A DNA stretch of 64,000 nt from Sporomusa sp. KB1 (GTDB lineage: Bacteria; Bacillota; Negativicutes; Sporomusales; Sporomusaceae), in NCBI RefSeq assembly GCF_007830295.1, contig NZ_VLKC01000002.1, forward strand, positions 778,940 through 842,939, given 5' to 3'. The first letter of the stretch is position 1. Each line of letters opens with the position of its first letter. Below, in pieces: positions 63,485 through 64,000 of the stretch. The translations under genes and the position numbers were made by a program. Under the pieces are notes generated by a model. That model had not been told where the DNA came from. It searched no databases and was given only the letters and a program-made list of their open reading frames with translations.

Positions 63485-63640
63485 AGTTAAAAAAAGGAAG
63501 CCTGATTTACCAGACTTCCTTCGCACAATACGGGCAGGCACGAAAATTACTCTTCATACCCTTCGGTCATCACTTCCACATGGGCAATGATGACTTGGAA
63601 CTCATCTTATGATTATAATCATTCTTGATATGACTATAAA
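63485..63640 (-). pseudogene. Second copy of the HVEVMTEGYEE-ending remnant with terminator
   Basis: The frame ends ...FQVIIAHVEVMTEGYEE at 63547-63549 and opens only after an in-frame TAA 15 codons upstream. A hairpin AGGAAG-T-CTG/CAG-G-CTTCCT with T7 follows (63485-63520). It is a partner of 48215-48390. The wider gap 63242-63774 has no intact gene. Confidence 0.5.
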
Positions 63641-63774
63641 ATCCTGCCAGAAATTAATTATTTAATTAAAAATATTTTGACAACTGATGGCTTTTGAGAG
63701 ATTGACATTTACGACAGTACTTTATTTCGAAAGTACAACAGAGTTAACCACCTTGCTTTGTTTATCCTGCCGCC

Positions 63775-64000
63775 TTACATCCTAAACTTATTAACAGCTC
63801 CTTGTAACTGCTCTGCCAATTGAGCTAAATGGTGGCTGGAAGCAGATATTTCTTCCATTGACGCCAATTGCTCCTCTGTGGCAGCAGAAATACTTTGTGT
63901 CTGACTAGAAATCTCGCGGCTAAAGGTTTCAACTTCTTTCATTGATTCAACTACTTGTTGACTGGAAGCAGCAAGCTGCTGCATGCCGTCGGCTGCCTCT
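63775..64000 (-). CDS. Methyl-accepting chemotaxis protein, 3' end only
   Basis: About 75 C-terminal residues are visible (...EAADGMQQLAASSQQVVESMKEVETFSREISSQTQSISAATEEQLASMEEISASSHHLAQLAEQLQGAVNKFRM). The signalling coiled coil with the EEQLASMEEI methylation segment and the family end AEQLQGAVNKFRM are clear. It resembles the end of the receptor at 32313. The sensor domain lies beyond the right edge. Confidence 0.9.
   Translation of the reverse strand, partial: EAADGMQQLAASSQQVVESMKEVETFSREISSQTQSISAATEEQLASMEEISASSHHLAQLAEQLQGAVNKFRM

Overview
The window looks like a chromosomal segment of a strictly anaerobic, diderm Firmicute of the Negativicutes, most like a Sporomusa-type acetogen. 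This is an inference from gene content: an exported [FeFe] hydrogenase with a Tat-signal small subunit and a cytochrome b anchor, an iron-only nitrogenase, many molybdenum/tungsten bis-pterin enzymes, cobalamin and molybdenum-cofactor riboswitches, and strong AGGAGG-type ribosome sites. Almost every gene is on the minus strand, so transcription mostly runs from high to low coordinates.

Region 1 (1-3.7 kb): the 5' part of cobT behind a cobalamin riboswitch and terminator, a heptad-repeat coiled-coil protein (the only plus-strand gene here), a DedA membrane protein, a nitroreductase and a class I glutamine amidotransferase. Region 2 (3.7-12.1 kb): a compact iron-only nitrogenase operon, orf90-nifI1-nifI2-anfH-anfD-anfG-anfK-HEPN-like-PNPOx-like-nifB. 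It has an intercistronic hairpin after anfK, a frameshifted NifX-like remnant behind nifB, and a long leader with a duplicated structured element. Region 3 (12.1-18.3 kb): a DASS anion transporter, a radical SAM protein, a small ORF, mobA, and the hydrogenase operon (large subunit, small subunit, cytochrome b). Region 4 (18.4-22.9 kb): the molybdenum-cofactor operon moaA-moaC-MOSC-moeA2-moeA, preceded by a Moco-type RNA, a terminator and a near-consensus sigma-54 promoter.

Region 5 (23.1-32.1 kb): a probable operon with two upstream sigma-54-like sites. It encodes a DUF2064 transferase, an HdrD-like CCG protein, a DUF169-ferredoxin fusion, a DMSO-reductase-family catalytic subunit, a four-cluster ferredoxin, an NrfD-type membrane subunit, a GNAT protein, an MBL hydrolase and a flavin reductase. 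Region 6 (32.3-36.4 kb): a chemoreceptor with an upstream zinc-ribbon protein, and an L-lactate permease. Region 7 (36.8-50 kb): two nearly identical catalytic-subunit/ferredoxin gene pairs, three or four tiny zinc-ribbon genes, two MFS transporters, three related sigma-54 promoter regions and a sigma-54 activator. Region 8 (50-57 kb and on to 63 kb): a URO-D-type methyltransferase, a LysR regulator, and a second large sigma-54-type operon. That operon runs zinc ribbon-zinc ribbon-catalytic subunit-ferredoxin-NuoE-NuoF-NuoG-like-aldehyde dehydrogenase-YuzD-like. A second sigma-54 activator and the 3' end of another chemoreceptor close the window.

The main theme is a repeated cassette: a DMSO-reductase-family enzyme with a two-cluster ferredoxin and a 44-56-residue CxxC...CxxC zinc-ribbon microprotein. 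Transporters and AcoR/DhaR-like enhancer-binding proteins accompany it, and the same sigma-54 promoter type drives cofactor synthesis (moa). The substrates cannot be read from the sequence. A reductive conversion of hydroxylated or methoxylated aromatics is one guess. The zinc ribbons, mostly too short for routine gene calling, are the best candidate for an undescribed component.
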